Positions 36,196 through 46,453 are shown, numbered from the stretch's first letter. The stretch is DNA of 64,000 nt from Leptolyngbya sp. SIOISBB (GCA_010671905.1 JAAHII010000001.1:5146001-5210000); one strand, 5' to 3'. Made by a program: numbers and translations. The notes: generated from the letters alone by a model not told the origin.

Positions 36196-37293
36196 GTGAC
36201 TGCGACTGCTGAACGTTCGACTCCCCCTCGCCGCATCGTTTTCCCCTTTACCGCTGTGATCGGTCAGGAAAATATGAAACTGGCCTTGATTTTGAATGTC
36301 ATTGATCCGCGGATTGGTGGGGTCATGATTATGGGCGATCGCGGGACCGGCAAATCGACCACGATCCGGGCCTTGGCCGACCTGCTGCCAGAAATAGACG
36401 TGGTGGCGGATGATCCGTTTAGCCGGTCACCGCAAGACCCTGACATTCAGCGCGAGCGGGGTACCGACACCTTGCCCACTGCGGCCAAAAAAGTGCCGAT
36501 GGTTGATCTGCCCCTGGGCGCAACCGAAGATCGGGTCTGCGGCACCATTGATATTGAGAAAGCCCTGTCAGAGGGAGTCAAAGCCTTTGAGCCGGGCCTG
36601 CTGGCCAAAGCGAATCGCGGCATCTTATATGTTGATGAAGTCAATCTGCTGGACGACCATCTCGTTGATGTACTGCTAGATTCTGCGGCATCAGGGTGGA
36701 ACACGGTTGAGCGTGAGGGCATCTCCATCCGTCATCCGGCTCAGTTTGTGCTGGTGGGCTCCGGTAACCCTGAAGAAGGTGAATTGCGTCCCCAACTGCT
36801 GGACCGATTTGGCATGCACGCCGAAATTCGTACGGTGCGAGATCCAGAATTGCGGGTGCAAATCGTTGAACAACGCTCTGATTTTGACCAAAACCCTCAA
36901 ACTTATCTAGAAAAGTTTTCAGAGCCGCAAACCTCTCTTCAAAAGCGCATTATCGACGCCCAAGCCCGGCTGCCTGAAGTCACCCTTGACCATGATTTCC
37001 GGATCAAGATCTCTCAGGTGTGTGCTGAACTCGATGTGGATGGCTTACGCGGCGATATTGTGGCGAATCGTGCCGCTAAGGCCTTGGCGGCTTATGAAGG
37101 CCGGACTGAGGTAACGCTAGACGATATTCGCCAAGTGATCGTGATGTGTTTGCGGCACCGCTTGCGCAAGGATCCATTAGAGTCCATTGATTCTGGCTAT
37201 AAGGTCGAAAAAATCTTTAGTCAGGTTTTTGGTGTCACCCTAGAAGATGAAGATACAACCACTAATGGCCGCCAACCCGTAGGTGCGCGGTAG
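36196..37293 (+). CDS. chlI: Magnesium chelatase subunit ChlI
   Basis: 365 residues, the AAA+ ATPase subunit of Mg-protoporphyrin IX chelatase, which with ChlD and ChlH inserts Mg2+ as the first committed step of chlorophyll synthesis. Walker A is [10 protein letters not shown], Walker [21 protein letters not shown], and sensor/arginine region [17 protein letters not shown]. It ends with the typical EKIFSQVFG segment. The start is probably GTG 36196 (TTG at 36190 is also in frame). The stop overlaps the GTG of ruvC by one base, so the two form an operon. Confidence 0.95.
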   Translation: MTATAERSTPPRRIVFPFTAVIGQENMKLALILNVIDPRIGGVMIMGDRGTGKSTTIRALADLLPEIDVVADDPFSRSPQDPDIQRERGTDTLPTAAKKVPMVDLPLGATEDRVCGTIDIEKALSEGVKAFEPGLLAKANRGILYVDEVNLLDDHLVDVLLDSAASGWNTVEREGISIRHPAQFVLVGSGNPEEGELRPQLLDRFGMHAEIRTVRDPELRVQIVEQRSDFDQNPQTYLEKFSEPQTSLQKRIIDAQARLPEVTLDHDFRIKISQVCAELDVDGLRGDIVANRAAKALAAYEGRTEVTLDDIRQVIVMCLRHRLRKDPLESIDSGYKVEKIFSQVFGVTLEDEDTTTNGRQPVGAR

Positions 37294-37779
37294 TGACCCA
37301 GCGGATTCTGGGACTTGACCCAGGACTAGCCATTTTGGGCTTTGGCGTGATTGATGGACTCGATACAGCGGCGACCACGGCAGGGGCGGAAGTGGTGGAC
37401 TTTGGCATTGTCGAAACTCCTGCGAATACCCCTGTCGGCGATCGCCTTTGTACGCTGTATGACGATCTGAACAGCTTGATTCAGCACTTTCAACCTGATC
37501 TTGTGGCGTTAGAAAAGCTATTTTTTCTACCGCATGGGCAACACCATTTTGGTTGCCCAAGCGCGAGGTGTCGTGATGCTGGTGCTGGCTCAACATCAAC
37601 TCAGCCCAGTGGAATTTACCCCAGCTCAAATTAAGCAAGCGCTCACCGGTTATGGCAATGCGGACAAAGCGATGGTTCAAGAATCAGTGATGCGAGAGTT
37701 AGATCTCGACAAAATTCCCAAACCGGATGATGCCGCTGATGGTCTAGCGGTGGCTCTGACCGCCTGGTTCCAGCGCTAA
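37293..37779 (+). pseudogene. ruvC: ruvC, Holliday junction endonuclease, one-base frameshift
   Basis: RuvC sequence is present in full but in two frames. The first has ILGLDPG with the catalytic Asp and VALEKLFF with the catalytic Glu, then runs out of phase. The second has [40 protein letters not shown] and the two final catalytic Asp in [13 protein letters not shown]. They meet at a run of six T (37521-37526); removing one T restores [12 protein letters not shown]. Either a homopolymer error, a real mutation or +1 frameshifting explains this. All catalytic acids survive. Confidence 0.9.
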
Positions 37780-38226
37780 CTCTATCTGCTAGGGTCTCTC
37801 TCATGACTGCAGTAATGGGTCCTACTCCCAGGTAAATCCCCGCTAGGGATATCTAAGGTGAATGGGGCGGATGCTGATACCGTAAATCGGATATAGATTG
37901 ACTGAACACAACGATCTCGATCATCACTTTTGAATTTTGGTTAACGTTCGGGATTAACCGGTTGAGCGGGGTTGGAGTTGAATAAATGAAAATGAGGGAT
38001 ACTATCGAGGAGCAATCCCTAATCTGCGTTCGGCATCCATACAGAAAGCCGCTGTTTTTGGGCATGCTAAACACAACGGCAGATAATCTGTAATTTAGAT
38101 GGCGTTGACCTAGTCAGCAACTTTTAATTTTTTGGCCCCAATCGCTAATGAGTTTGCTATCACTATGCTGAGGTAGATGAAGCGATTCCATGCTAGTTCT
38201 TAGCAGCTGCTCTCTGCCAATGGTTA
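37780..38226. other. Intergenic region upstream of the GGDEF/EAL gene
   Basis: About 450 bases with no credible gene. It is AT-richer than its surroundings toward 38100 and probably contains the promoter of the large signalling gene. No clear terminator after ruvC. Confidence 0.4.
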
Positions 38227-41200
38227 ATGGTTCATTCCCCACGAATTGCCTTATCACAGTCTTTGCAGGATAACCTTCTGGCTACTAGCCCAGAAGCTTT
38301 AAACCTGCTGCAAGTAATTTCGGTTGAGGTGAGCCAAGCCGAAAGCTTTGAAGCAGCCCTGATGTGCCTCCTTGAGTTAGTTTGTGTCCATACAGAATGG
38401 GTGGTTGGAGAAGTTTGGCTGCCTACCGCTGATCAGGTTTTGCACCATAGCGGCGTCTGGTTTGCGTCACAGCCACAATACCAAGACTTTGCTCAAGCCA
38501 GTTTGACCTGGACCTTTGAAGCCGGTGAAGGACTGCCAGGACGCGTCTATGAGTCAGCTCAAACGGCCTGGCTAGTCAACGCTTCCGATCCATCCTTACC
38601 GCTGTTTCGGCGACACGATTTGGCCTCCAACTGCGGTTTAGGGGCAGCGGTCGGGGTGCCCGTAACGTTGAATGATGACACCCTGATGGTGCTGGTGTTT
38701 TTCATGAGTGGCGCCCGTGATTGCGATCGCTTACAAATCCATTTAGTGGAAGCGATCGCGGCCCATTTAGGGGCGATCTTACGCCTCAAGCACACTGAAG
38801 CCGAACTCGTGGCCCACCAACAATATCTGCAGCGATTGATGAACACGCTGCCGGGCATCGTGTTTACGGCTCAAGGCCCGCCCCATTGGACCATGCGATC
38901 GCTGAGTGATGGTTGCCTACGCCTCACCGGTTATCACAACGCAGAACTCGTAGCCGCAAACAGCCCTGTTTCCTACAACGATGTTACGCATCCAGATGAT
39001 CGCGAGAGAGTACACGCAACCATTCAGCAAGCCCTCTCCCTAGGGCAGTTTTATGAAGTGGAGTATCGTCTGGTGACTCGTAGCGGCGAGGAAAAGTGGG
39101 TATGGGAAAAAGGTCAGGGGGTTTTTGACAGTACGGGTAATCCCGTGGGTTTAGAAGGCTTTGTGACCGACATTTCAACCCTTAAGCAAACCGAAGCCGC
39201 TTTGCGCAGCAGCGAAACCCGCTATCGGATATTGGCTGATCGCTCACTGGATTTAGTCTCTCAGCATGACTTGAATGGTCGCATTTACTATATTTCTTCC
39301 GCTTGCAGAAATTTGTTGGGCTATACCCCAGCAGAACTCATTGGCCAACTCCCTATAGGGCTCATACATCCCTGTGATCGCCAACGGATGATTCGGTACT
39401 ATCGCGAATTTTTGCACCGCAAGACAACGCATTCCTTAAGGTTTCGGATGCGCCATCGCAGTGGTTATTATCGCTGGTTTGAAACCGTCAGCTGCAGGCT
39501 CGATCAATCCATGCAGACTGACGACCTGCAAGTATTGGCCGTTTCCCGCGATATCACCGAGACGATCAAGGCAGAACAGGTTCTCATCAACCGAGAAAAG
39601 TTTCTGAATCTAGTGCTAGATAGCATTCATCAACATCTCTTTTGGAAAGACCACAACGGCCTTTATCTAGGGTGTAATCAAGCCTTCGCCCAAAGTGTTG
39701 GATTAGCTTCATCCCAAGAGATCATCGGCAAGACTGACTACGACGTTCCCACCTATTCGACTGAAGATGCTCGTCGATTTCGCCAAGAGGACCGGCAAGT
39801 CATGCAGACTGATGTGCCCGAAATTAACGTTTTAGAAGTTCAGGGTGATAAGCCGCAACAGTGTTGGATTAATGTCAGCAAGTTTCCCATTCATGATGCT
39901 GACCAGCGTGTTGTGGGTGTGCTCGGTAGTTTAGAAGATATTAGCGATCGCATTGAGTTTCAGCACAGTCTCAACAGTCGTGAACAATATCTCACGGCTT
40001 TAGTGGAGCTACAGCGTCAACTGCTGGATTTGGACGGCTCCTGGGATAATGAGCGCTTTCGTCGCATTCTGCAGCCACTCGCGATGGCGACGGGAGCAAG
40101 CCGCGTTTACTACTACGAAGTTGATGCCGAGGCTCCTGATCATTTACGCCAAAAGGCGCAATGGTCTGATGCCGCTACACCAGACACCTTTGGAGATCCC
40201 AGTGTCGCGGTGTTTGATCGCAATGGGGCGGTGTCGAGTTGGATGACCGAATTAGAACAGGGCCACTGCATTAACCAGACACTGGAAGAATTTCCCACAC
40301 CTCTACGGACTTTATTGGGAGCAGCCCCGTCGAATGTGAAATCAATTTTGCTGTTACCGTTGACTGTTCATGACACTTTTAGCGGCATCATTGGGTTCAG
40401 CAACTGCCAAGAAACTCGAAAATGGTCGCATTCAGAAGTAACGCTACTACGCATCGCCGCTAATGCGATCGCGATCGCGACCGAACGCTTGCACGCAGAA
40501 CAATCCCTACGGCAGGCCGAGAGTAAATACCGCAGCATCTTTGAAAACGCCGTTGAAGGCATCTTCCAAACGACGACCAACGGCTGTTACACCACCGTCA
40601 ACCCGATGCTGGCTAAGATCTATGGTTACGATTCGCCAGCCGATTTAATTGTCAGCCTGACCAACATCGAGCGGCAACTCTACGTCGATACTCAGCGGCG
40701 CCAAGCCTTTGTCGCCAGAATGCTGCAGCAAGGAGCTGTGATTGGCTTTGAGTCAGCCGTTTACAAAAAAGACGGTAGCATCATCTGGATTTCTGAATCG
40801 GCCCGGACGATTGGTGATGAGCATGGCCAGGTGGTGGGCTTTGAAGGCACAGTTGAGGATATCACTCAGCGCAAGCAGGCCGAATTAGAGTTCCACCGGC
40901 GCGATCGCCTCTTGCATGGGGTCGCTCAGGCCAGTCAGCAGCTGCTCACTAATCTCAATATTGAAGCCTCAATCGCCAACATGCTGGCCACTTTAGGCCC
41001 GGCAGCGGCAGCTGATCGGGTTTACATCTATGAAAATCATCGGCATCCCACATCGGGGGAGCCCTGTATGAGCATGCGCTATGAATGGACCCAAACTAAT
41101 ATTACCCCTAGTATCGATCAGCCCCACTGGCAAAACAAATGCTATAGCGAACATGGGCTGATGCGGTGGTATCGGACCTTTCAAGCTGGGCAACCCATTC

Positions 41201-42753
41201 GCGGAGCAGTGGCGACTTTTCCCACCCAAGAGCAAGACCTCTTGCGTCGAGATGCCATCACCGCCATTTTGATGGTGCCGATCTTTATTGACCAAGATCT
41301 CTGGGGCTACATCGGTTTAGATGCCTGCCATCAAACTCGGGACTGGACCCAAAGCGAAGAATCTATTCTGGTAACCATCGCAGCGAGCATTGGCGGTGCC
41401 TTTAAACGCAAACATACTGAAGCTCAAATGCGCTATCAGGCCTTCCATGATCCGCTCACGGGCCTGCCCAATCGGACGGCTTTTAATCAGGAACTCCCCT
41501 TAGTCATTGCTGCCGCGCGCCGCCGCGATCGCTTGGTTGCCGTGATGTTTCTAGATCTTGATCGGTTTAAAAACATCAACGACACCTTGGGCCATGCGAT
41601 CGGCGACAAACTGTTGGTCGAAGCCACACAACGGTTGAGTGACGGACTGCGCCAGGAAGATCTACTGGCTCGCTGGGGCGGTGATGAATTCACTCTGATT
41701 TTGCAAGATATTGAGACCCTTGAAGAAGTTGCCTGTGTGGCAGCGCGATTAGCCAATAATCTCAAGCCTCCCTTCTTGATTGAAAATCATGAACTTTATG
41801 TCACCGGTAGTGTTGGCATTGCCGTCTTCCCCCAGGATGGGGACAATGTGACGACTCTCTTACAAAATGCCGATACGGCCATGTATGCCGCCAAAGCCGA
41901 TGGTCGGAATACGCATCGGTTCTACACCTCGATTTTAAGTTCCAGTGCTTCGCAACAACTCATCTTAGAAAAACACCTCCACCAAGGGTTACAACGAGAA
42001 GAGTTTAGTCTCTTCTTTCAACCACAAATTGATATTGCGCAAGGCCGTATTTGTCGGATTGAGGCGCTACTGCGTTGGCACAGCCCTGAACTCGGCGAGG
42101 TCATGCCGAATCAGTTTATTCCTGTCGCTGAGGAAATCGGCCTCATCATTCCCCTCGGGGATTGGGTGATTAAGCAGGCTTGTTGTCAGCTCAAAACTTG
42201 GCATCAAGAGGGCTTCGAAGATTTAGAAATTGCCGTGAATTTATCAGCCCGCCAACTGCATCATAGAACCCTTGTGCAAGATATTGAACAAGTCTTGCTG
42301 GCCTTTGACTTGGCCCCACAGTGTTTAGAGTTAGAGGTGACGGAAACAGCAGCTCTAGCCAACTTGGAAATTTCTCTTTTAACGTTGAAGCAACTCCGCC
42401 AATTAGGGACTCGCTTAGTGATGGATGACTTCGGCACCGGCTATTCATCTCTGAATTATTTGAAGCAACTGCCCTTCCACGGTTTAAAAATTGATCGCTC
42501 CTTCATCCAAGATGTGCCTCAAGGCGAACAAGATGTGGCGATGATTAAGGCGATCATTGCGCTCGGTCAGGCCCTGCAACTGGGCTTGGTGGCAGAAGGC
42601 GTGGAAACCCCAGAGCAAGTCAAATGTCTGCGTGACCTCGGCTGTCACCAAATGCAGGGCTATTGGTTTAGTCGGCCACTAGATCGGCACGCGATGACCG
42701 CATTTTTACAACGTCACTGGCCTCACTACAATACAGACATCAATGTTGCGTGA
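38227..42753 (+). CDS. Multi-sensor GAF/PAS-GGDEF-EAL cyclic-di-GMP protein
   Basis: 1508 residues. Approximate order: GAF (25-195), PAS (200-325), PAS (330-450), PAS (460-580), GAF (590-760), PAS (765-890), GAF (900-1065), GGDEF (1070-1235), EAL (1250-1500). No membrane segment is visible, so it is a soluble sensor. The diguanylate cyclase signature is intact (RWGGDEFTLIL) with the inhibitory I-site RQED five residues before it. The phosphodiesterase side is also intact: RIEALLRW, VNLSARQL, DDFGTGYSSL, GLKIDRSFI and VAEGVETPEQ. Either or both activities are possible. None of the GAF domains shows an obvious conserved bilin cysteine. It overlaps the frame of the next cytochrome gene. Confidence 0.93.
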   Translation: MVHSPRIALSQSLQDNLLATSPEALNLLQVISVEVSQAESFEAALMCLLELVCVHTEWVVGEVWLPTADQVLHHSGVWFASQPQYQDFAQASLTWTFEAGEGLPGRVYESAQTAWLVNASDPSLPLFRRHDLASNCGLGAAVGVPVTLNDDTLMVLVFFMSGARDCDRLQIHLVEAIAAHLGAILRLKHTEAELVAHQQYLQRLMNTLPGIVFTAQGPPHWTMRSLSDGCLRLTGYHNAELVAANSPVSYNDVTHPDDRERVHATIQQALSLGQFYEVEYRLVTRSGEEKWVWEKGQGVFDSTGNPVGLEGFVTDISTLKQTEAALRSSETRYRILADRSLDLVSQHDLNGRIYYISSACRNLLGYTPAELIGQLPIGLIHPCDRQRMIRYYREFLHRKTTHSLRFRMRHRSGYYRWFETVSCRLDQSMQTDDLQVLAVSRDITETIKAEQVLINREKFLNLVLDSIHQHLFWKDHNGLYLGCNQAFAQSVGLASSQEIIGKTDYDVPTYSTEDARRFRQEDRQVMQTDVPEINVLEVQGDKPQQCWINVSKFPIHDADQRVVGVLGSLEDISDRIEFQHSLNSREQYLTALVELQRQLLDLDGSWDNERFRRILQPLAMATGASRVYYYEVDAEAPDHLRQKAQWSDAATPDTFGDPSVAVFDRNGAVSSWMTELEQGHCINQTLEEFPTPLRTLLGAAPSNVKSILLLPLTVHDTFSGIIGFSNCQETRKWSHSEVTLLRIAANAIAIATERLHAEQSLRQAESKYRSIFENAVEGIFQTTTNGCYTTVNPMLAKIYGYDSPADLIVSLTNIERQLYVDTQRRQAFVARMLQQGAVIGFESAVYKKDGSIIWISESARTIGDEHGQVVGFEGTVEDITQRKQAELEFHRRDRLLHGVAQASQQLLTNLNIEASIANMLATLGPAAAADRVYIYENHRHPTSGEPCMSMRYEWTQTNITPSIDQPHWQNKCYSEHGLMRWYRTFQAGQPIRGAVATFPTQEQDLLRRDAITAILMVPIFIDQDLWGYIGLDACHQTRDWTQSEESILVTIAASIGGAFKRKHTEAQMRYQAFHDPLTGLPNRTAFNQELPLVIAAARRRDRLVAVMFLDLDRFKNINDTLGHAIGDKLLVEATQRLSDGLRQEDLLARWGGDEFTLILQDIETLEEVACVAARLANNLKPPFLIENHELYVTGSVGIAVFPQDGDNVTTLLQNADTAMYAAKADGRNTHRFYTSILSSSASQQLILEKHLHQGLQREEFSLFFQPQIDIAQGRICRIEALLRWHSPELGEVMPNQFIPVAEEIGLIIPLGDWVIKQACCQLKTWHQEGFEDLEIAVNLSARQLHHRTLVQDIEQVLLAFDLAPQCLELEVTETAALANLEISLLTLKQLRQLGTRLVMDDFGTGYSSLNYLKQLPFHGLKIDRSFIQDVPQGEQDVAMIKAIIALGQALQLGLVAEGVETPEQVKCLRDLGCHQMQGYWFSRPLDRHAMTAFLQRHWPHYNTDINVA

Positions 42754-42769
42754 CGGAGGCCAATCATCA

Positions 42770-43123
42770 ATGCGATCGCTCCCTAAGATTTTCCCATGGC
42801 TACTGAGCGTGCTTTGCAGTTGGCTGATACTCACGTCTCCCGCCTGGGCCAATGACTCTGCGCCCACGCCACCATCAGCGTCAGCGCTCTTTGAAACCCA
42901 CTGCGCTGGCTGTCACGTCGGTGGGGGCAACATTGTGCGGCGACGTAAAACCCTGAAGCAGAAAGCTCTGCTGCGCAATGGCGTGGACTCTGTGACGGCA
43001 GTTGCGCAGCTCATCAATCATGGCAAAGGGGCGATGTCAGCCTATCAAGATCGCCTCACTGCAGACGAAATTGATCAATTAGCTCAATACGTTTGGCAAC
43101 AATCTCAAAACAACTGGCAGTAG
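42770..43123 (+). CDS. Cytochrome c6-like protein
   Basis: A 117-residue protein with a lumenal/periplasmic signal (WLLSVLCSWLILTSPAWA) and a mature domain of about 90 residues. The heme site is HCAGCHVGG (C45, C48, H49), and the axial Met is likely in KGAMSAY, where standard c6 has GAMPAF. The C-terminal LTADEIDQLAQYVWQQS is typical of c6. It may carry electrons between cytochrome b6f and photosystem I or an oxidase, or be one of the low-potential c6-like paralogues. ATG 42770 starts the signal peptide and lies 17 bases after the upstream gene's stop. Confidence 0.88.
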   Translation: MRSLPKIFPWLLSVLCSWLILTSPAWANDSAPTPPSASALFETHCAGCHVGGGNIVRRRKTLKQKALLRNGVDSVTAVAQLINHGKGAMSAYQDRLTADEIDQLAQYVWQQSQNNWQ

Positions 43124-43175
43124 CTCCCAGCAACAGATTGCTTAAGCATTACACCCTGGTGAGGCAAACCATTCA

Positions 43176-43658
43176 TTACTGAGCCGGTTCGTCCACATTT
43201 TCAGTATTACCCGCTTTGACCCAGCCCTCCTGGCCAGTCTCACGCACCCGGATCTTCATCCAGCTGCCAGAGTCATCGGTTTGCAACACTAAAACCTGTT
43301 CTTGAAAATCTACTCCTCCCAGCTGCGGATTTTCGGCACCTGGTCCTGAGCGCATGACTAGGCCAATCGGCTGCACCACTACTGCAACGTAGCTGTCGGG
43401 AGGCAGTTCCTCGGCGGGTGGAGTGGCTTGGGGCGCTGCGACCGGAACCGGCTGAGTCTCAGGTTGAGTATTAGCGGCTTCGACTTGTAGGGCCACATCA
43501 TTTTCGAAGACAGGCCTGGGCGGTAATACCGAAAGTTTGGCCATAAAATAACGGGCAGTGGCAACCCCTGCCAAAGATAGCAGGACAAACGCTAAGAACA
43601 CGCCCAATGTCAGTTTTGTTATGCCCAGAAAAAATCCTTTCATTATGCGCTTTAGCAA
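43176..43658 (-). CDS. Single-pass membrane protein with SH3-like domain
   Basis: 160 residues: an N-terminal membrane helix (LTLGVFLAFVLLSLAGVATA), a Pro/Gln-rich linker and a C-terminal bacterial SH3 domain (YVAVVVQPIGLVMRSGPGAE, QVLVLQTDDSGSWMKIRVRE, EGWVKAGNTE). Such domains bind peptidoglycan or proteins in the periplasm. It is monocistronic. Confidence 0.85.
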   Translation of the reverse strand: MLKRIMKGFFLGITKLTLGVFLAFVLLSLAGVATARYFMAKLSVLPPRPVFENDVALQVEAANTQPETQPVPVAAPQATPPAEELPPDSYVAVVVQPIGLVMRSGPGAENPQLGGVDFQEQVLVLQTDDSGSWMKIRVRETGQEGWVKAGNTENVDEPAQ

Positions 43659-43916
43659 ACCACGCCATAGGTTTATATCAGCCTACCTAAAAGGTCAAGA
43701 GCGATCGCCCTAAATTCTCCCCAAGGCGATCATGAGAATGACTCCAAATCATCGGCACCAGCAGCGGCAATTGCATGCCGGGAGTCGCTGGCTCATCCCC
43801 GTGGTCTCCTCTAGCCTCTAGCCAAAGGCTCTGATTTAGTTGCTGGCAGGCATTAAAAACCGACCTCCCATAAACGGCAAGCCGGTTGAAAAAGTTAACA
43901 ATCAGCAACTGGCCAT

Positions 43917-44948
43917 CTAAGCTTCATGGCTCCAGCGAAGGGCAAAAGTTAAAGGAGCAGTGTTCGTATCGCTAAAACAAATCTCAACTGGATATGTTCC
44001 ATCGGCTAATTCAGGCAAGGTTAGGTTCAGGATGCCAGGGCGAGTTTGGGTGACGGTTTGGCCCAAGGTAGGCATCGTTATCTGGCTAGGGCAGGGCACA
44101 TTTACTGACAAACTAATTTGCTCAGTGGGGGCTGCCTGGTAGTGAACAGTCATTGCCACATTGCCCTCGGCTGTCAGCCATTCCCGATGTTGGGTCGGGG
44201 TCCCTGGGGTCAAGGTGAGGGTCAACGTGTTCAAAATCTCTTTGGCTGCCAACATGGTCAGCGTCACTTGCTGCTGTGGGTTGGCCCCAGCATATCCCTC
44301 TGGGAAAGCGGCTTTCAAAGCGGCCACATCACGAGTAGCCGTGCTACGAACGGTGGCATTGGCGAGCACTAAGCCCGCAATTTGATCCATGGCCTGGGGT
44401 TGATCGGGAAACAAGTTCTCCACCGCTTTAATTAACTGCACACCTGGCTGCAAAGACTCTGCAATCAGTTCTTGGCAGCGGTTAAGCAGCCCCGCCAGAA
44501 TATCATCAGGCAGGGCAGTTGGCAGGGGGAGCGATCGCAGTTGCAGCATCCAAGGTTGGGCACTGGATTCCGCTAATTCGACCGGGTAATCTGTCACATT
44601 CGATTCCCAAGGAAACCGCGGCGGATTTTGGCTAATCTCAAGCTGAAGACGACGTTTCAGCACAGTCTGAAAATGATCTTGCACGGAAGGTAACTCTCCA
44701 AATTCAGAGATGGGAGGTATTTCGGTCGATGGGGGTTGGCTAAAGGTTGATGAAGACTCAACTGCGGCTGAATCATACGTATTTTTCGATGCGGTACTGG
44801 TCGATATCGTCTGATCGGGAGATGACGATACCGAGATAGAGTTGCCTGTGAGATCATCAACCGGCCCTGATGGCGAGGAATCTATCCGGCTAAAGTGCTC
44901 TAAGAGCCCAATTAGAAAATTCCGAATCGTATCTGCGTCACTTTTCAT
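43917..44948 (-). CDS. patU: PatU-like protein, downstream of hetZ
   Basis: About 343 residues. The first 100 are Ser/Thr-rich and low in structure. The C-terminal part (SLPLPTALPDDILAGLLNRC, DVAALKAAFPEGYAGANPQQ, LTMLAAKEILNTLTLTLTPG) ends in a beta-rich domain (TYPVEICFSDTNTAPLTFAL). The pattern and its place directly after a hetZ-like gene match PatU of filamentous cyanobacteria, which with HetZ influences heterocyst pattern in Anabaena. Assignment rests on recall of the family and on the gene pair. ATG 44948 was chosen over a start at 44978. Confidence 0.55.
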   Translation of the reverse strand: MKSDADTIRNFLIGLLEHFSRIDSSPSGPVDDLTGNSISVSSSPDQTISTSTASKNTYDSAAVESSSTFSQPPSTEIPPISEFGELPSVQDHFQTVLKRRLQLEISQNPPRFPWESNVTDYPVELAESSAQPWMLQLRSLPLPTALPDDILAGLLNRCQELIAESLQPGVQLIKAVENLFPDQPQAMDQIAGLVLANATVRSTATRDVAALKAAFPEGYAGANPQQQVTLTMLAAKEILNTLTLTLTPGTPTQHREWLTAEGNVAMTVHYQAAPTEQISLSVNVPCPSQITMPTLGQTVTQTRPGILNLTLPELADGTYPVEICFSDTNTAPLTFALRWSHEA

Positions 44949-44993
44949 CGCTAGTAGACCCCCTTCCGGACAATTCAAATCAGAAATGACAAA

Positions 44994-46103
44994 TTAAAAG
45001 TTACGGATTTCCCAAGCTTGCTCTAAGAGTTTTGTCCACTGTTTTTGGAGCTGTGTCGAAGTAATCCCTAATTTTTTAGCAATTTCAGTATCTTCTAAAC
45101 CCTCTTGCTTAAACTGCAAAAGTTTGATTTGAGTATCATTTATTGCTTGGTTCAAGTCATCCCATTGCTGAGGTGCGAGACCCAAGTTACGCTCTAAATC
45201 GGCTTCAAGCCACTCATGAACAATATCCCAATGGTGAGACAGGGAAAACCGGACTAAATGATATTTGAAACGTTGCTGTAAGTAATCTCGCTGACGAGGC
45301 GTCAGCTTAAGAATGGCTTCAATTTCAGCGGTGGGCAAATCTAACAGTCGCAACGTGAAATAATCAGCACAGTCTTCCTGTTTCCGTTCTTTGAGATAAC
45401 TGAGCAAGGCTTCGATGACCCGATTTCTCAAGACTTCTTCTGGCAGACTGTCTTGCTGAGACACTAACTCTTCACGCAGTCGCTTGGTTGGCAAACTCTC
45501 CCGAGCTTCGTCCGGATCATGACTGCCACCTTCAGCAGCCTTTTCCATATCAACGGTAGCTTCTGGGGGTTGTTGCTTGGCAAAAGTCTGCGCTCGCAAA
45601 ATAATTAACTGTTGACCGCGCCGTCCCGGCAGCGGAATCCGACGTTTGCCATAGCGCTCAGTAAAGGCCATGTACTCTGCCAGCTCTAGCAATGTCCGAG
45701 GCTGGTAGTCAGCTGGCGTCTCGTTCTCTCGCCGAAAAGCATTCAGCGATTCCAGATAAAAATTTTGGAGGAAGTCTTCAATTAAGTTGAGGCGGGCTTG
45801 ATAACTAGCCTGGGCATGGGGGGGAGAAATATACCGGTATACGATCGCACTGAGCGTACTGTGCAGTTCCACACGACCCTTAATCGACCCAAACCGATAG
45901 TACTTGAGACATTGATTGAGCCGATGCATGCCGAGATTATGTGCCCAAGTTTCCACTTCTCCAGAATCTTGAATGCGCTGGCTCTGGGTACAGATTCGCT
46001 GTACCTCATTATTTAAACGCTTAGCAATCGCCCGCCTGTTTTTGTCAGAAGCTCGTGTGGCTTGCGTAAGCTCTTGGTAAAGTTTCTCTAAAAGTACTTC
46101 CAC
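44994..46103 (-). CDS. hetZ: HetZ-like regulator
   Basis: 369 residues resembling HetZ of filamentous cyanobacteria. Conserved-looking stretches include TERYGKRRIPLPGRRGQQLI, RDYLQQRFKYHLVRFSLSHH and WDIVHEWLEADLERNLGL, and a C-terminal helix-turn-helix-like segment DTEIAKKLGITSTQLQKQWT. HetZ is a DNA-binding regulator needed early in heterocyst differentiation in Anabaena and is also found in non-heterocystous filaments. Starts at GTG 46103. The patU-like gene follows on the same strand. Confidence 0.7.
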   Translation of the reverse strand: MEVLLEKLYQELTQATRASDKNRRAIAKRLNNEVQRICTQSQRIQDSGEVETWAHNLGMHRLNQCLKYYRFGSIKGRVELHSTLSAIVYRYISPPHAQASYQARLNLIEDFLQNFYLESLNAFRRENETPADYQPRTLLELAEYMAFTERYGKRRIPLPGRRGQQLIILRAQTFAKQQPPEATVDMEKAAEGGSHDPDEARESLPTKRLREELVSQQDSLPEEVLRNRVIEALLSYLKERKQEDCADYFTLRLLDLPTAEIEAILKLTPRQRDYLQQRFKYHLVRFSLSHHWDIVHEWLEADLERNLGLAPQQWDDLNQAINDTQIKLLQFKQEGLEDTEIAKKLGITSTQLQKQWTKLLEQAWEIRNF

Positions 46104-46164
46104 GCCCCGGAAGAACTACCCCGATGCAGATGATCCTTCAAACATTAACACAGGAGACTTTTGA

Positions 46165-46353
46165 ATGGCGCAACGTCAAGTTATCCATGTCAAAAACGAA
46201 TTGAGTGCCTCAATGATTGGTGGCTCAATGCTGGGAGTAGTGCCTAATTGTAATTATTCACTTTCAGAGTTCCCGACAGCTTACGTAAAATTACTATCTG
46301 CCGGTGAGTCGCGTTTGCTCGGCTTACACAATCGACAGAGTGTAATAGCATAA
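46165..46353 (+). CDS. Small protein of unknown function upstream of hetZ
   Basis: A 62-codon frame with a good ribosome site (ACAGGAGA eight bases before the ATG) in the divergent gap upstream of hetZ. The product starts MAQRQVIHVKNELSASMIGG and has a Ser/Leu-rich middle. There is no membrane helix, no PatS-type RGSGR motif and no family I recognise. It could be a real small protein or the start of a decayed longer gene. Confidence 0.4.
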   Translation: MAQRQVIHVKNELSASMIGGSMLGVVPNCNYSLSEFPTAYVKLLSAGESRLLGLHNRQSVIA

Positions 46354-46453
46354 ATGAGCGCTGTTATTGGATCGCGGTCAAACCTCTCCAAGTCATTGGG
46401 CTAGGTTAAATGATGTGTGGCATGGCGCGACTTCATCTATAACCATTGTATAT

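Noticed and set aside
46165-46353. PatS-like inhibitory peptide near hetZ
   Set aside because: No RGSGR or similar pentapeptide in the small frame.
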